Below, piece after piece: positions 7,469-14,442 of a DNA stretch of 36,660 nucleotides; positions within the stretch are counted from its first letter, which is position 1, and each line of letters begins with the position of its first letter. Position numbers and translations under genes: made by a program. The notes below the pieces were generated by a model. That model had not been told where the DNA came from. It worked only from the letters and a program-made list of their open reading frames with translations, and ran no database searches. The stretch lies in contig JAKSNH010000014.1 in NCBI GenBank assembly GCA_024399955.1, positions 1 through 36,660 on the forward strand. The letters run 5' to 3'. Origin of the DNA: Paludibacteraceae bacterium (GTDB lineage Bacteria; Bacteroidota; Bacteroidia; Bacteroidales; Paludibacteraceae).

Positions 7469-7647
7469 GGGCACCGACCTCGCCACGCGAGCCCACCTCG
7501 AAAACCCTAACATCTCCGATGGTTCCGTGCTCAAGCGGTTTCTCATACATTAGCAGCAACTCAGAACAAAACGACACAATATGTCTCTATTTTTGTCCAC
7601 ACTAATGGTCTGTTATGAGCAAGTTCCTACATCCCATTATCGTGTAC

Positions 7648-7679
7648 AAAAAAACGGAAACCCAATGGGCTCCCGTTTT
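7648..7679 (-). terminator. terminator of tRNA-Ser
   Basis: On the minus strand AAAACGG (7679-7673), CCC, GGG, then CCGTTTT (7657-7651) form an interrupted stem that ends in a run of seven Ts. It lies about 40 nt downstream of the tRNA. Confidence 0.75.
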
Positions 7680-7718
7680 CGGTTCTGCGTTACTGCTCAT
7701 TCCCGAGCTTTCCGCTTG

Positions 7719-7803
7719 CGGAAAGAGAGGGATTCGAACCCCCGGAACCTCTCGGTTCAACGGTTTTCAAGACCGCCGCGTTAGACCACTCCGCCATCTT
7801 TCC
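7719..7803 (-). tRNA. tRNA-Ser (UGA)
   Basis: The acceptor arms GGAAAGA (5', ending at 7803) and TCTTTCC pair, with a G discriminator at 7719. The anticodon loop is TTGAAAA, giving UGA. A long variable arm follows, and the T-loop GGTTCGAATCC is present. CCA is not encoded. The gene has its own promoter and terminator and lies downstream of the AI-2E gene. A perfect 7-bp hairpin (7804-7822) touches its 5' end. Confidence 0.95.
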
Positions 7804-7844
7804 TCCGCTTACTCGAAGCGGAAATATGTATGCTTTTTCAAAAG
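7804..7844 (-). promoter_or_regulatory. leader of tRNA-Ser with two hairpins
   Basis: Between promoter and tRNA lie GCTTTT/AAAAGC (7831-7844, 2-nt loop) and TCCGCTT/AAGCGGA (7804-7822, 5-nt loop). The second abuts the mature 5' end with no spacer. This is the clearest case of a pattern seen at the other tRNA units here. Confidence 0.6.
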
Positions 7845-7850
7845 CGACTG

Positions 7851-7882
7851 CAAAGGTACAACAAATTTCTGACCTATGCAAA
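7851..7882 (-). promoter_or_regulatory. promoter of tRNA-Ser
   Basis: Minus strand: TTTG (7882-7879), exactly 20 bp, TACCTTTG (7858-7851). It lies just after the AI-2E stop codon. Confidence 0.82.
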
Positions 7883-7889
7883 TTTTTTT

Positions 7890-9053
7890 TTATTTTTTTG
7901 CTTTCTTTGTTGTTTTAGGAGCCTTGACCGTTTCGGCTTTAACTGCCACTGCGGCTTCCTGCTTAACCTCCTGCTCCTCAGCACGAGGATCAATCTTCAT
8001 AACAAAGCGTTTATAGTAATCAATGATGATGGTGGTGAGAGGTAAAGCAATCAACATACCTGCCACACCTAATAGACTGCCCCAAACACTAAGTGCCAGC
8101 AAAATAACGGCAGGGTGCAAGCCCATTGCCTTACCCATAATACGCGGAGTAAGAACGAAATCATCCATGAACTGAGCAAAGCAGAAAATAGCAATCATAA
8201 TAGCCAATAGCAACCAGAACGAGCGTCCGGTTTCTACACTCTCCAACAAAGCCAATAACAAGCAAGGAGGAATACCCAGGGCTTTCAAATAAGGCACCAT
8301 GGACATTAAGCCAATCAATATACCCATTACGATACCTAACGGCAAACCAATAATCTCAAAACCTACACCAAAGATAATACCTACAATCAATGCCACTAAA
8401 CCTTGGTTACGGAAATACGCTTGCATATTAACGGATATATCGGTCATCACCATTTGTACTGTAGCGCGATATTTCTCAGGAATCATAGCCAGCACCTCTT
8501 TATCCAGTTGTTCCCAGTCTAAGAGCAAGAAGAAGATATACAGCACACACACCATGATAACGCCCAGTTTAGTTAGGGCAGCCACGCCATTAGTGAGCAT
8601 GTGCCATAACTTAGGAGCCGCCGTCTTAAGAGCATCCATCATGTTTTGATTAGCAAAGACAGAGGATAGGCTGAACGACTTTCTATTCTGCTGGTACTGA
8701 GTTACCCAATCCATCGGTAGGTACTTGCCTAACTGATCCGCATGCAAGTGGGTAGTAACATAGTTAAATAAATGCGCCATTTCATCCATCATAGGTGGCA
8801 CAATCAACCAGTTGAAGCCCACCAATATACCTAATAGCACAATCATGGACATCGTCACCGATAAGGCACGATTCTTAAACCGACATTTATACTGGAAGAA
8901 ACGCACCATGGGGCATAACATGTATGCAATAAACCAACTCACCAAGAATGGAACCAAAACGCCACTCAATCGGCGCACTAAAAAATACAACGCAATAATC
9001 ACCAAAATGGTGATACACGCATGGATAATTTGATTTCTGTCGTATGTTTTCAT
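7890..9053 (-). CDS. AI-2E family transporter (UPF0118/PerM-like membrane protein)
   Basis: This 387-residue protein has the family layout: paired N-terminal helices with a Pro-Phe-Leu turn ([18 protein letters not shown]), a soluble central segment (about 100-210), and C-terminal helices containing the signature [18 protein letters not shown]. It has a non-conserved Lys/Ala-rich cytoplasmic tail. The family is named for TqsA, which exports autoinducer-2; other members are ion antiporters, so the substrate is open. The start codon lies 18 nt after tRNA-Arg(CCG) on the same strand with no promoter between, so mRNA may be released by tRNA 3' processing. Confidence 0.88.
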   Translation of the reverse strand: MKTYDRNQIIHACITILVIIALYFLVRRLSGVLVPFLVSWFIAYMLCPMVRFFQYKCRFKNRALSVTMSMIVLLGILVGFNWLIVPPMMDEMAHLFNYVTTHLHADQLGKYLPMDWVTQYQQNRKSFSLSSVFANQNMMDALKTAAPKLWHMLTNGVAALTKLGVIMVCVLYIFFLLLDWEQLDKEVLAMIPEKYRATVQMVMTDISVNMQAYFRNQGLVALIVGIIFGVGFEIIGLPLGIVMGILIGLMSMVPYLKALGIPPCLLLALLESVETGRSFWLLLAIMIAIFCFAQFMDDFVLTPRIMGKAMGLHPAVILLALSVWGSLLGVAGMLIALPLTTIIIDYYKRFVMKIDPRAEEQEVKQEAAVAVKAETVKAPKTTKKAKK

Positions 9054-9071
9054 AATTAAATAATATTTTAG

Positions 9072-9145
9072 TGACCCCGGAGGGACTCTAACCCTCGACC
9101 CTCAGAACCGGAATCTGATGCTCTATACAACTGAGCTACGGGGCC
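9072..9145 (-). tRNA. tRNA-Arg (CCG)
   Basis: 74 nt with acceptor GGCCCCG/CGGGGTC and discriminator A at 9072. The anticodon stem is TCAGA/TCTGA with loop TTCCGGT, giving CCG. No CCA is encoded. The tRNA is followed by the AI-2E gene after 18 nt and preceded directly by a 15-nt hairpin. Confidence 0.93.
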
Positions 9146-9256
9146 TCGTCGGAACGACGACTTCGCAAAGGTTGATTGCCACGTCGTCGGAGCACCCAGC
9201 TCGTAAAGGCTGATACCACTCTGTTAAATCAGCAGACGGCAGGGGCTCCTCCTCTC
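9146..9256 (-). repeat. tRNA-Arg leader repeat, copy 1
   Basis: The 37 bases at 9146-9182 are identical to 21121-21157, both lying directly before a tRNA-Arg. They contain hairpin TCGTCG/CGACGA (9146-9160) and, on the minus strand, AACCTTTG, one base off the -7 box. A second block, CTCCTCCTCTCC, ends near 9256 in this copy and near 21195 in the other. In this copy a diverged duplicate unit at 9183-9236 has stems GCTGAT/ATCAGC and GAGC/GCTC, where the other copy has GTTGAT/ATCAAC. It probably holds the tRNA promoter and leader. Confidence 0.6.
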
Positions 9257-9283
9257 CAAAAAACCTCTCACGAGCTTTTTTGG
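9256..9283 (-). terminator. possible terminator of the fur-yugP unit
   Basis: CCAAAAAA (9256-9263) and TTTTTTGG (9276-9283) form an 8-bp stem around a 12-nt loop that has a smaller CTC/GAG stem. It lies 28 nt after the protease stop codon. The T run is within the stem, so it is weaker evidence than the other terminators. Confidence 0.45.
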
Positions 9284-9311
9284 GTATTAGTTTGCGTTTG
9301 CGTTTACGTTA

Positions 9312-9971
9312 TTATCTTCTTGTTCCTAAGATTAGATAGATCAGGTAGGCGAGGCTGCCTAATGCAGCCACTACGTATGTATAGGCGGCGCTATGCAGGG
9401 CATCGGAGGCCATTTCTTTGGTTTCACGATTGGCCACTCCACTCTCCTCCAACCACGCTACGGCACGTTCGCTGGCATTGATTTCAACAGGCAACGTAAC
9501 GAAAGCGAATAAGGTTGTTAAGCCATATAGACCTATACCTATATATATTAATTGTGGGAACGTTTCAAAGACCAACATACCAATCAGTATCACCCACATC
9601 ACCCAGCGATTAGCAAAGTTAACGACGGGTACTAATGCAGAACGCATTTTAAGGGGCGCATATTCGACTTGGTGCTGAACAGCATGCCCGCACTCATGCG
9701 CAGCCACGGCAGCCGCAGCAATAGAGGCGGAGTGATACACCGATTCAGACAAGTTAACGGTTTTGGTAGCAGGGTTATAATGGTCGGTCAGATGTCCCGA
9801 AGTAGAAACGACCTGCACATCTGTGATGCCACTATCGCGCAGCATTTTCTCGGCAACCTGAGCACCGGTCATTGATATACCTACCCGACTGTACTTAGCG
9901 AACTTGCGCTCCAAGCTCGCCGAGACAATCCAACTTAATAACGCAAAAGTAATAAAAATAATCCAATACAT
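9312..9971 (-). CDS. YugP-like zinc metallopeptidase (membrane)
   Basis: The 219-residue protein has an N-terminal membrane helix, a zinc-binding HECGH at 92-96 in AAHECGHAVQHQ, and two or three C-terminal helices. This is the layout of the neutral zinc metallopeptidase family of Bacillus YugP. Its substrates are unknown; the topology suggests cleavage of membrane or envelope proteins. It starts 2 nt after the Fur-family gene and is therefore probably co-transcribed with it. Confidence 0.87.
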   Translation of the reverse strand: MYWIIFITFALLSWIVSASLERKFAKYSRVGISMTGAQVAEKMLRDSGITDVQVVSTSGHLTDHYNPATKTVNLSESVYHSASIAAAAVAAHECGHAVQHQVEYAPLKMRSALVPVVNFANRWVMWVILIGMLVFETFPQLIYIGIGLYGLTTLFAFVTLPVEINASERAVAWLEESGVANRETKEMASDALHSAAYTYVVAALGSLAYLIYLILGTRR

Positions 9972-9973
9972 AC

Positions 9974-10420
9974 TTACTTCTTTTTACAATGTTTACATTC
10001 CCCAAACATATAGATGGAGTAATGCCGCATAATGAAATTCGAATACTGTTTCATTCGTAATGCTGTATCCGCCATTTGCACTTTTACACGGCTGACACGA
10101 CCGCATTTGGAGCAAACAATCTGCATCGTGCTTTGTTCGCCAAACAAGAGTTCATACTCCATAAGCCGACTTCCTTGCTGCTTGCGCAGGCAATGCACGA
10201 TTTGGGCTTTTTCGAATAGGATTAAGGAGTTATAGACCGTAGCTTGACTGATAAAATCCTTCTTCACCCACTCCACCACATCGGCCGGAGTAAAACTACC
10301 GGCATGCCGAACAATCTTGCTTAATATACATAATCGTTCCGGAGTGATACGCAGATGATGTAGCGATTGGTATTCCAACAATCGACGCTCTGCTTCTTTA
10401 TATATAGGACCCCATTTCAT
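9974..10420 (-). CDS. Fur-family metalloregulator
   Basis: The protein has 148 residues from the ATG at 10420. A longer frame to 10474 runs into the promoter and is rejected. The N-terminal winged helix includes RITPERLCILSKI and ISQATVYNSLILFEKAQIV, the usual Fur recognition helix. The C-terminal part has two CxxC pairs (CSKCG and CKHCKKK) for structural zinc. Fur, PerR and Zur members sense iron, peroxide or zinc, and which applies is not clear. Its promoter is back to back with that of the LOG gene, so it may control both. Confidence 0.88.
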   Translation of the reverse strand: MKWGPIYKEAERRLLEYQSLHHLRITPERLCILSKIVRHAGSFTPADVVEWVKKDFISQATVYNSLILFEKAQIVHCLRKQQGSRLMEYELLFGEQSTMQIVCSKCGRVSRVKVQMADTALRMKQYSNFIMRHYSIYMFGECKHCKKK

Positions 10421-10443
10421 GGTGAAAACATCATTTCGGTCTG

Positions 10444-10475
10444 CAAAAGTACATAAAAATCCGCATATATGCAAA
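10444..10475 (-). promoter_or_regulatory. promoter of the Fur-family gene
   Basis: Minus strand: TTTG (10475-10472), 20 bp, TACTTTTG (10451-10444). Its -33 box is only 5 bp from the divergent -33 box at 10481. Confidence 0.82.
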
Positions 10476-10480
10476 TTTTT

Positions 10481-10535
10481 TTTGCGTATCTCATTTTTTT
10501 TTTGTACTTTTGCACGCTTTTTTGTAAAAAAGCGT
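10481..10535 (+). promoter_or_regulatory. promoter and 5' hairpin of the LOG-hemD-trmD operon
   Basis: TTTG (10481-10484), 20 bp, TACTTTTG (10505-10512). Two bases later a perfect 10-bp inverted repeat starts: ACGCTTTTTT (10514-10523) and ACGCTTTTTT complement (10526-10535) with a 2-nt loop, at the expected transcript start. It could protect the mRNA 5' end or act as an operator. Confidence 0.78.
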
Positions 10536-10560
10536 TAAAAGGTCCTAATATTTTTCGTCT

Positions 10561-11154
10561 ATGAAGCATGATATTCATACTGTTTGCGTGTTCTGCGCCT
10601 CCTCTAATCAAAGTCGTCCCAGTTACTATGCTGCAGCCAAGCGGTTAGGTGAGATTTTGGCTGAGGAGCACATACGTTTGGTATATGGCGATGGTGGTAT
10701 CGGGTTAATGGGTTCAATCGCAGATGGAGCGCTCAGTAAGGGGGGAACAGTGATTGGAGTTATTCCTCAGTTTATGGTAGATGAAGGTTGGAATAATCCT
10801 AAATCCACCGAGACGCATGTAGTTCAGACCATGCACGAGCGCAAGGCGTATATTGAGAGTATATCGGATGCGATGATAGCGTTGCCCGGAGGTATAGGCA
10901 CATTAGAGGAATTAGCGGAATGCTTGACATGGAAACAATTAGGCATCCATACTAAGCCGGTGGTTATACTGAATACGGACGGTTACTACGATCCGTTATT
11001 GGCCTATTTGGACCGAATGGTAGAAGAGAATATGATGCGAGAGATTCATCGCACTCAGATGTTTACAGTAGTTAATACTCCGGAAGAAGTATTGCCGGCA
11101 TTGCGTAATGCTCCGGAATGGAATAAGACGATTCGACGTGAAGCTGCTATCTGA
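10561..11154 (+). CDS. LOG-family protein (TIGR00730-type nucleotide 5'-monophosphate phosphoribohydrolase)
   Basis: The 197-residue Rossmann-fold protein has the family signature PGGIGTLEE at 109-117 and the upstream GGGIG-like turn VYGDGGIGLMG. Characterised members hydrolyse cytokinin riboside monophosphates or AMP to base and ribose 5-phosphate; bacterial members are often mislabelled lysine decarboxylase. It is first in an operon whose next start codon (GTG 11138) overlaps its stop by 17 nt. The substrate in this organism is unknown. Confidence 0.9.
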   Translation: MKHDIHTVCVFCASSNQSRPSYYAAAKRLGEILAEEHIRLVYGDGGIGLMGSIADGALSKGGTVIGVIPQFMVDEGWNNPKSTETHVVQTMHERKAYIESISDAMIALPGGIGTLEELAECLTWKQLGIHTKPVVILNTDGYYDPLLAYLDRMVEENMMREIHRTQMFTVVNTPEEVLPALRNAPEWNKTIRREAAI

Positions 11155-11785
11155 CATATCGCCCTTATGGATGAGTTGGGTCATGGCAGCGCTATTGCTG
11201 CTTATCCTGCTGGTCACTTCATTACGTCCTAATATGTGGAGGGCGAAATGGAGATTGTTATTGTCACCTATGGAGCGTAAGTACGAAGACGAGAACACTT
11301 CGGTGGTGTTAAATGGTATGAGTTACCTATTTAGTATTAGCACGTATGCGCTGCTTTTGTTGTATATGCTGGGTATTCGTGATGATTATTCGTCTCAATT
11401 GCATTGCTCCACTTTCTTGTGGATTGCCTTGGTTGTTTTGGGGATTGACTTGCTGCGTCAAGGACTGATGGCTGTTTTGCAATACACCTTCCGATTCTCC
11501 TTTCACCTGCCCTCGGTAATACGACATCATCACAATCTGCTATTGATTTTTGCGGTGGTAGGCTTTGCTATCTTACTGCTTGCACCACACCTGTCCTATA
11601 ACGCGCTACAGACCTTAGTCATCATTGCGTGCTGCAGTTATGTAGGCATATCGTGGTGGAAAATCATTACTACTATTGGATTAGATATACAAAAAAGTTG
11701 TTACACACTACTATACTATCTGCATATTGAAATTGTACCTATTGCCGCTATGGTGATGATTAGTTCGTATATTGTAGGAGCATAG
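11138..11785 (+). CDS. DUF4271-like integral membrane protein
   Basis: About 215 residues from the GTG at 11138; an ATG at 11108 is an alternative that overlaps the previous gene more deeply. The protein has about six membrane segments, with histidines and charged residues near FSFHLPSVIRHHHN. A membrane protein of this type (DUF4271) commonly sits directly before hemD in Bacteroidota, which is why I make the call. Its function is not known. I prefer the GTG because its 17-nt overlap matches the overlaps at hemD/rnpA and rnpA/yidD. Confidence 0.75.
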   Translation: MKLLSDISPLWMSWVMAALLLLILLVTSLRPNMWRAKWRLLLSPMERKYEDENTSVVLNGMSYLFSISTYALLLLYMLGIRDDYSSQLHCSTFLWIALVVLGIDLLRQGLMAVLQYTFRFSFHLPSVIRHHHNLLLIFAVVGFAILLLAPHLSYNALQTLVIIACCSYVGISWWKIITTIGLDIQKSCYTLLYYLHIEIVPIAAMVMISSYIVGA

Positions 11786-11789
11786 CATA

Positions 11790-12551
11790 ATGAAATCAGA
11801 CAATATGAAACCTATTCGTAAAATTTTAGTTTCCCAACCCCGTCCATTATCGGAGCATAACCCATATTCTGATATGGAACGTCAATATGGGGTAGAGTTT
11901 GATTTTCGTCAACTCATTCAGATTCAAGGTTTATCGGCGAAAGAGTTTCGTCAGCAGCGTATCAATCCGTTGGATTATACTGCGGTCCTGCTTTCGTCCC
12001 GCTTAGGCATTGATCATTATTTCCGGATGTGTGAAGAGATGCGCATTCAGGTGCCGGAGACGATGCATTATTACTGCATCTCGGAGTCGGTAGCTAATTA
12101 CTTACAGAAATACATCCAGTACCGCAAGCGCAAGGTTTTCTTTAGTGAACATAATAACTTTGCTGACCTTCTTCCGGCTATGAATCGCCGTCCTAACGAG
12201 AAGTACATGATGGTGCTTTCGGACGTGCATCATGATGCCGAGATTCAGATGTTTGCTCAGCATAAGATTACTATTCAGCCGGCTATTCTCTATCGCACGG
12301 TAGCGATTGAATGGCCTAAGGATGAACCCTTTGATTATGATATGGTAGTCTTGTTTACGCCATCAGGTGTGCAAGCTTTGCGCACTAATTTCCCGGACCT
12401 TAAGGATGGTGACAAACAGATTGCTTGCTTCGGTCAGAACACATTAACGGCCTTGGAGGCCGCCGGTCTGCATGCAGTGATTAGTGCACCTACGCCTCAA
12501 TGTCCCAGTATAACCACCGCATTGAATAAGTACCTTGAGCAGCTTTCCTAA
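11790..12551 (+). CDS. hemD: uroporphyrinogen-III synthase
   Basis: The 253-residue protein shows the two-domain HemD pattern: an N-terminal VSQPRP strand, SSRLGIDHYF around residue 70, and late landmarks VVLFTPSGVQAL, IACFGQNTLTALEAAGL and PSITTAL. HemD closes and inverts ring D of hydroxymethylbilane to give uroporphyrinogen III for heme or siroheme. Family members are highly diverged, so the call rests on these motifs plus the neighbours DUF4271 and rnpA, which is a common Bacteroidota order. The rnpA start overlaps its end by 17 nt. Confidence 0.85.
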   Translation: MKSDNMKPIRKILVSQPRPLSEHNPYSDMERQYGVEFDFRQLIQIQGLSAKEFRQQRINPLDYTAVLLSSRLGIDHYFRMCEEMRIQVPETMHYYCISESVANYLQKYIQYRKRKVFFSEHNNFADLLPAMNRRPNEKYMMVLSDVHHDAEIQMFAQHKITIQPAILYRTVAIEWPKDEPFDYDMVVLFTPSGVQALRTNFPDLKDGDKQIACFGQNTLTALEAAGLHAVISAPTPQCPSITTALNKYLEQLS

Positions 12552-12897
12552 GATAGAGAGACTCTGCGGACAGATACATATCCAGCAATTGTATCGTACC
12601 GGCAGCAAGATGACCGTTTGGCCATTGCGCATCACGTATATGCCTGCCAGCGAGACACAAGTGCTGATATGGGCACCTAAGTCGTTATTTAAGCATGCCG
12701 TGGACCGCAATCGGTTACGTCGGCAAATGCGCGAGGCATGGCGACTAAGCGATAAACCTCAGCATCCATGCCAGATAGCTATTAATTATATGGATAAGCA
12801 GATGCAACCTTATGCTGTGATTGAACGAGCTATGCATAAGATGATTGCTAAGATTGATACTGCCCATACTGACCCAACTGATGAGAACCATTGTTAG
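12535..12897 (+). CDS. rnpA: ribonuclease P protein component
   Basis: The 120-residue basic protein starts with the typical [20 protein letters not shown] and has the family RNR signature in [19 protein letters not shown]. RnpA assists the RNase P RNA in removing tRNA 5' leaders. The start is a TTG at 12535, because the next methionine would remove the conserved N-terminal helix; it overlaps hemD by 17 nt. It is followed by yidD, its usual partner. No rnpB-like RNA gene is recognised in the window. Confidence 0.9.
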   Translation: MSSFPKIERLCGQIHIQQLYRTGSKMTVWPLRITYMPASETQVLIWAPKSLFKHAVDRNRLRRQMREAWRLSDKPQHPCQIAINYMDKQMQPYAVIERAMHKMIAKIDTAHTDPTDENHC

Positions 12898-13102
12898 AAA
12901 AATCTTCCTGCTGCCGGTTTATTTCTACCGCTACTGCATATCCCCCCTCACTCCCCCCTCCTGCCGTTATACTCCTACGTGCAGTCAGTATATGGTGGAA
13001 GCTGTGATGAAATACGGAGTTATCAAAGGTGGTTGGTTAGGCATCAAACGCATTCTTAGATGCAATCCATGGGGTGGAAGCGGATATGACCCGGTACCGT
13101 AG
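12881..13102 (+). CDS. yidD: membrane protein insertion efficiency factor YidD
   Basis: The 73-residue protein starts at the ATG at 12881, which overlaps rnpA by 17 nt; a longer frame from 12845 has a non-conserved start. It carries the hallmark [22 protein letters not shown] and RILRCNPW with three conserved cysteines. YidD is a membrane-associated helper of YidC-dependent insertion. The stop codon is followed at once by a 16-bp sequence that recurs at 21199. Confidence 0.93.
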   Translation: MRTIVRKIFLLPVYFYRYCISPLTPPSCRYTPTCSQYMVEAVMKYGVIKGGWLGIKRILRCNPWGGSGYDPVP

Positions 13103-13118
13103 TCGGTGTTACCACCTC
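13103..13118. repeat. 16-bp repeat after yidD stop
   Basis: TCGGTGTTACCACCTC, containing GGTG/CACC arms, lies directly after the yidD stop codon. The same 16 bases at 21199-21214 overlap the stop codon of the DUF2461 gene in the opposite orientation to that gene. Confidence 0.5.
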
Positions 13119-13146
13119 TTCGGATATTTAGTTTACATCAAGATAA

Positions 13147-13821
13147 ATGAGAATTGATATTATAACCTGTTGTCCGGAATTATTAGAGTCTCCTCTTAAT
13201 CATTCCATTGTGCAGCGAGCCAAAGACAAAGGGCTGGCTGAGATATACGTGCATAACCTACGAGACTACACCTTAGACAAGCATCGCAAGGTAGATGATT
13301 ATGCCTTTGGGTTTGGTGCAGGTATGGTGCTGCAGGTGGAGCCTATCGACCGCTGCATTAGTGCTTTGAAAGCAGAGCGCGACTATGATGAGGTTATTTT
13401 TACGGCGCCGGATGGGGAGCGTTTTGACCAAAAAGCCGCAAATACGCTATCCTTATGCAAGAACATCATCATTCTGTGCGGTCATTACAAAGGTGTTGAT
13501 CAGCGGGTGCGAGATCATTTCATTACCAAGGAATATACGATTGGGGACTTTGTGCTGACGGGAGGCGAGATTCCTGCGGCACTCATGACGGATGCTATTG
13601 TGCGTCTGTTGCCGGGTGCATTAGGAGATGTAGAGAGTGCCCTGAATGACTCTTTCCAAGATGGTTTATTAGAGCCCGGTGTCTATACGCGTCCCGCTGA
13701 ATATAAAGGATGGAAAGTGCCAGACATCTTACTGTCCGGCAATCAAGCTAAAGTAGAGGACTGGCTGTACGAGCAGTCTCTCCTTCATACCAAAGAACGC
13801 CGTCCTGATTTATTGGAATAG
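13147..13821 (+). CDS. trmD: tRNA (guanine-N1-)-methyltransferase
   Basis: The 224-residue SPOUT enzyme methylates G37 of tRNAs reading CNN and CGG codons. Visible signatures are [43 protein letters not shown] and [16 protein letters not shown]. Length and motifs match the family. It starts 44 nt after yidD and is probably the last gene of the operon from 10481. Substrates include tRNA-Leu and tRNA-Arg species of the kinds encoded in this window. Confidence 0.95.
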   Translation: MRIDIITCCPELLESPLNHSIVQRAKDKGLAEIYVHNLRDYTLDKHRKVDDYAFGFGAGMVLQVEPIDRCISALKAERDYDEVIFTAPDGERFDQKAANTLSLCKNIIILCGHYKGVDQRVRDHFITKEYTIGDFVLTGGEIPAALMTDAIVRLLPGALGDVESALNDSFQDGLLEPGVYTRPAEYKGWKVPDILLSGNQAKVEDWLYEQSLLHTKERRPDLLE

Positions 13822-13846
13822 TGCTACACACATAACTAGAGCAACG

Positions 13847-13965
13847 TTATCCCACATAGAATCCATTAGAACTCATCGTGGACCACTTGATATACATTTC
13901 TTTGTAATTATCCTTGATGAAATCTTGAATAATTCGCAGGATTTTTTTATTTCATCAACACTCAT
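13847..13965 (-). CDS. small protein requiring a -1 frameshift (about 39 aa)
   Basis: An ATG at 13965 overlaps the stop of the upstream small gene by 11 nt and encodes MSVDEIKK. Then comes A AAA AAA, exactly in frame as a -1 slippery heptamer (T run on plus strand 13942-13948). Without a shift the frame gives a non-conserved-looking tail. With a -1 shift it continues ILRIIQDFIKDNYKEMYIKW and STMSSNGFYVG, which looks like a real acidic-helix protein. It could be programmed frameshifting, a young pseudogene or a miscounted homopolymer. The gene is convergent with trmD, 25 nt away. Confidence 0.5.
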
Positions 13966-14230
13966 AATTGCCTATTTTTACAGAGTGAATATCTTTCAGA
14001 AATGTTTTGGGGTTAAGGTAAAGGTTATTGAGAATGGGTAAAAGATCAATATACTCCTCTGTTACTCCTATACCTTCATAATCGGCCATAACTACCAAAT
14101 AGCCATTATCCCACTCCTTTATTTCTGTATATTGCTTTAGAATTGAAGGAGTGCGAAATCGGATATTATAGTCACCATATCTAAATGATGTCATACCCTC
14201 TTGGTTTGATAATACAGCCTCTCTACTCAT
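13955..14230 (-). CDS. hypothetical protein of 91 aa, first gene of a small pair
   Basis: From the ATG at 14230 the protein has 91 residues; the frame extends to a TTG at 14242, which is less likely. I cannot name a family. It reads as a compact soluble alpha/beta protein: strands FRYGDYNIRFRTP and EWDNGYLVVMADY, then a helix EEYIDLLPILNNLYLNPKTFL. It has its own promoter and overlaps a second tiny gene by 11 nt. This arrangement resembles toxin-antitoxin or protein-partner pairs, but no motif supports a specific role. Confidence 0.7.
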   Translation of the reverse strand: MSREAVLSNQEGMTSFRYGDYNIRFRTPSILKQYTEIKEWDNGYLVVMADYEGIGVTEEYIDLLPILNNLYLNPKTFLKDIHSVKIGNYEC

Positions 14231-14261
14231 AACAAATCTCAACTTTGCTTCGTTAACGCTG

Positions 14262-14292
14262 CAAAGTTACATTTTTTTTTGATATATGCAAA
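14262..14292 (-). promoter_or_regulatory. promoter of the small-gene pair
   Basis: Minus strand: TTTG (14292-14289), 19 bp, TAACTTTG (14269-14262), 32 nt upstream of the ATG at 14230. Confidence 0.78.
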
Positions 14293-14298
14293 TAAAAA

Positions 14299-14348
14299 TG
14301 GCAAATTCGGTCAGAAATTGCCATTTTTTTTTTGGGGGGGTAGGCGGG
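14299..14348. other. hairpin followed by T10 and G8 tracts
   Basis: GGCAAATT and AAATTGCC form a 7-of-8 stem (from 14299) followed on the plus strand by A, ten Ts and eight Gs. The stem and T run look like a plus-strand terminator, although the only plus-strand gene nearby ends at 13821. The adjoining homopolymers are length-variable in principle. Confidence 0.4.
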
Positions 14349-14356
14349 GCTTCCGC

Positions 14357-14435
14357 TAGCTGCATGTGGTCGCGAAGTGATCCCGAAATGGTCCCCTACT
14401 TTAGACGCGCCTCGGTTTATTTTTGATTTTTGCGC
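14357..14435 (+). repeat. dispersed intergenic repeat R2, copy 1
   Basis: About 79 bp match 30888-30955 in the same orientation. Shared blocks are GCATGTGGTC, CCGAAATGGTC, CCTACTTTAGACGC and TTTTTGATTTTTGCGC. This copy has an 11-bp insertion after GGTCGC. No coding frame is shared. Confidence 0.65.
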
Positions 14436-14442
14436 AGAATCT

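Noticed and set aside
7086..7577. 163-codon minus-strand ORF
   Set aside because: It spans the promoter at 7259-7290, its duplicate and the hairpin-rich RNA; the translation has low-complexity, promoter-derived sequence and no domain.
9146..9256. T-box or other known riboswitch before tRNA-Arg
   Set aside because: No T-box antiterminator sequence is present and the block precedes a tRNA gene rather than an amino acid gene; a promoter and leader explain it better.
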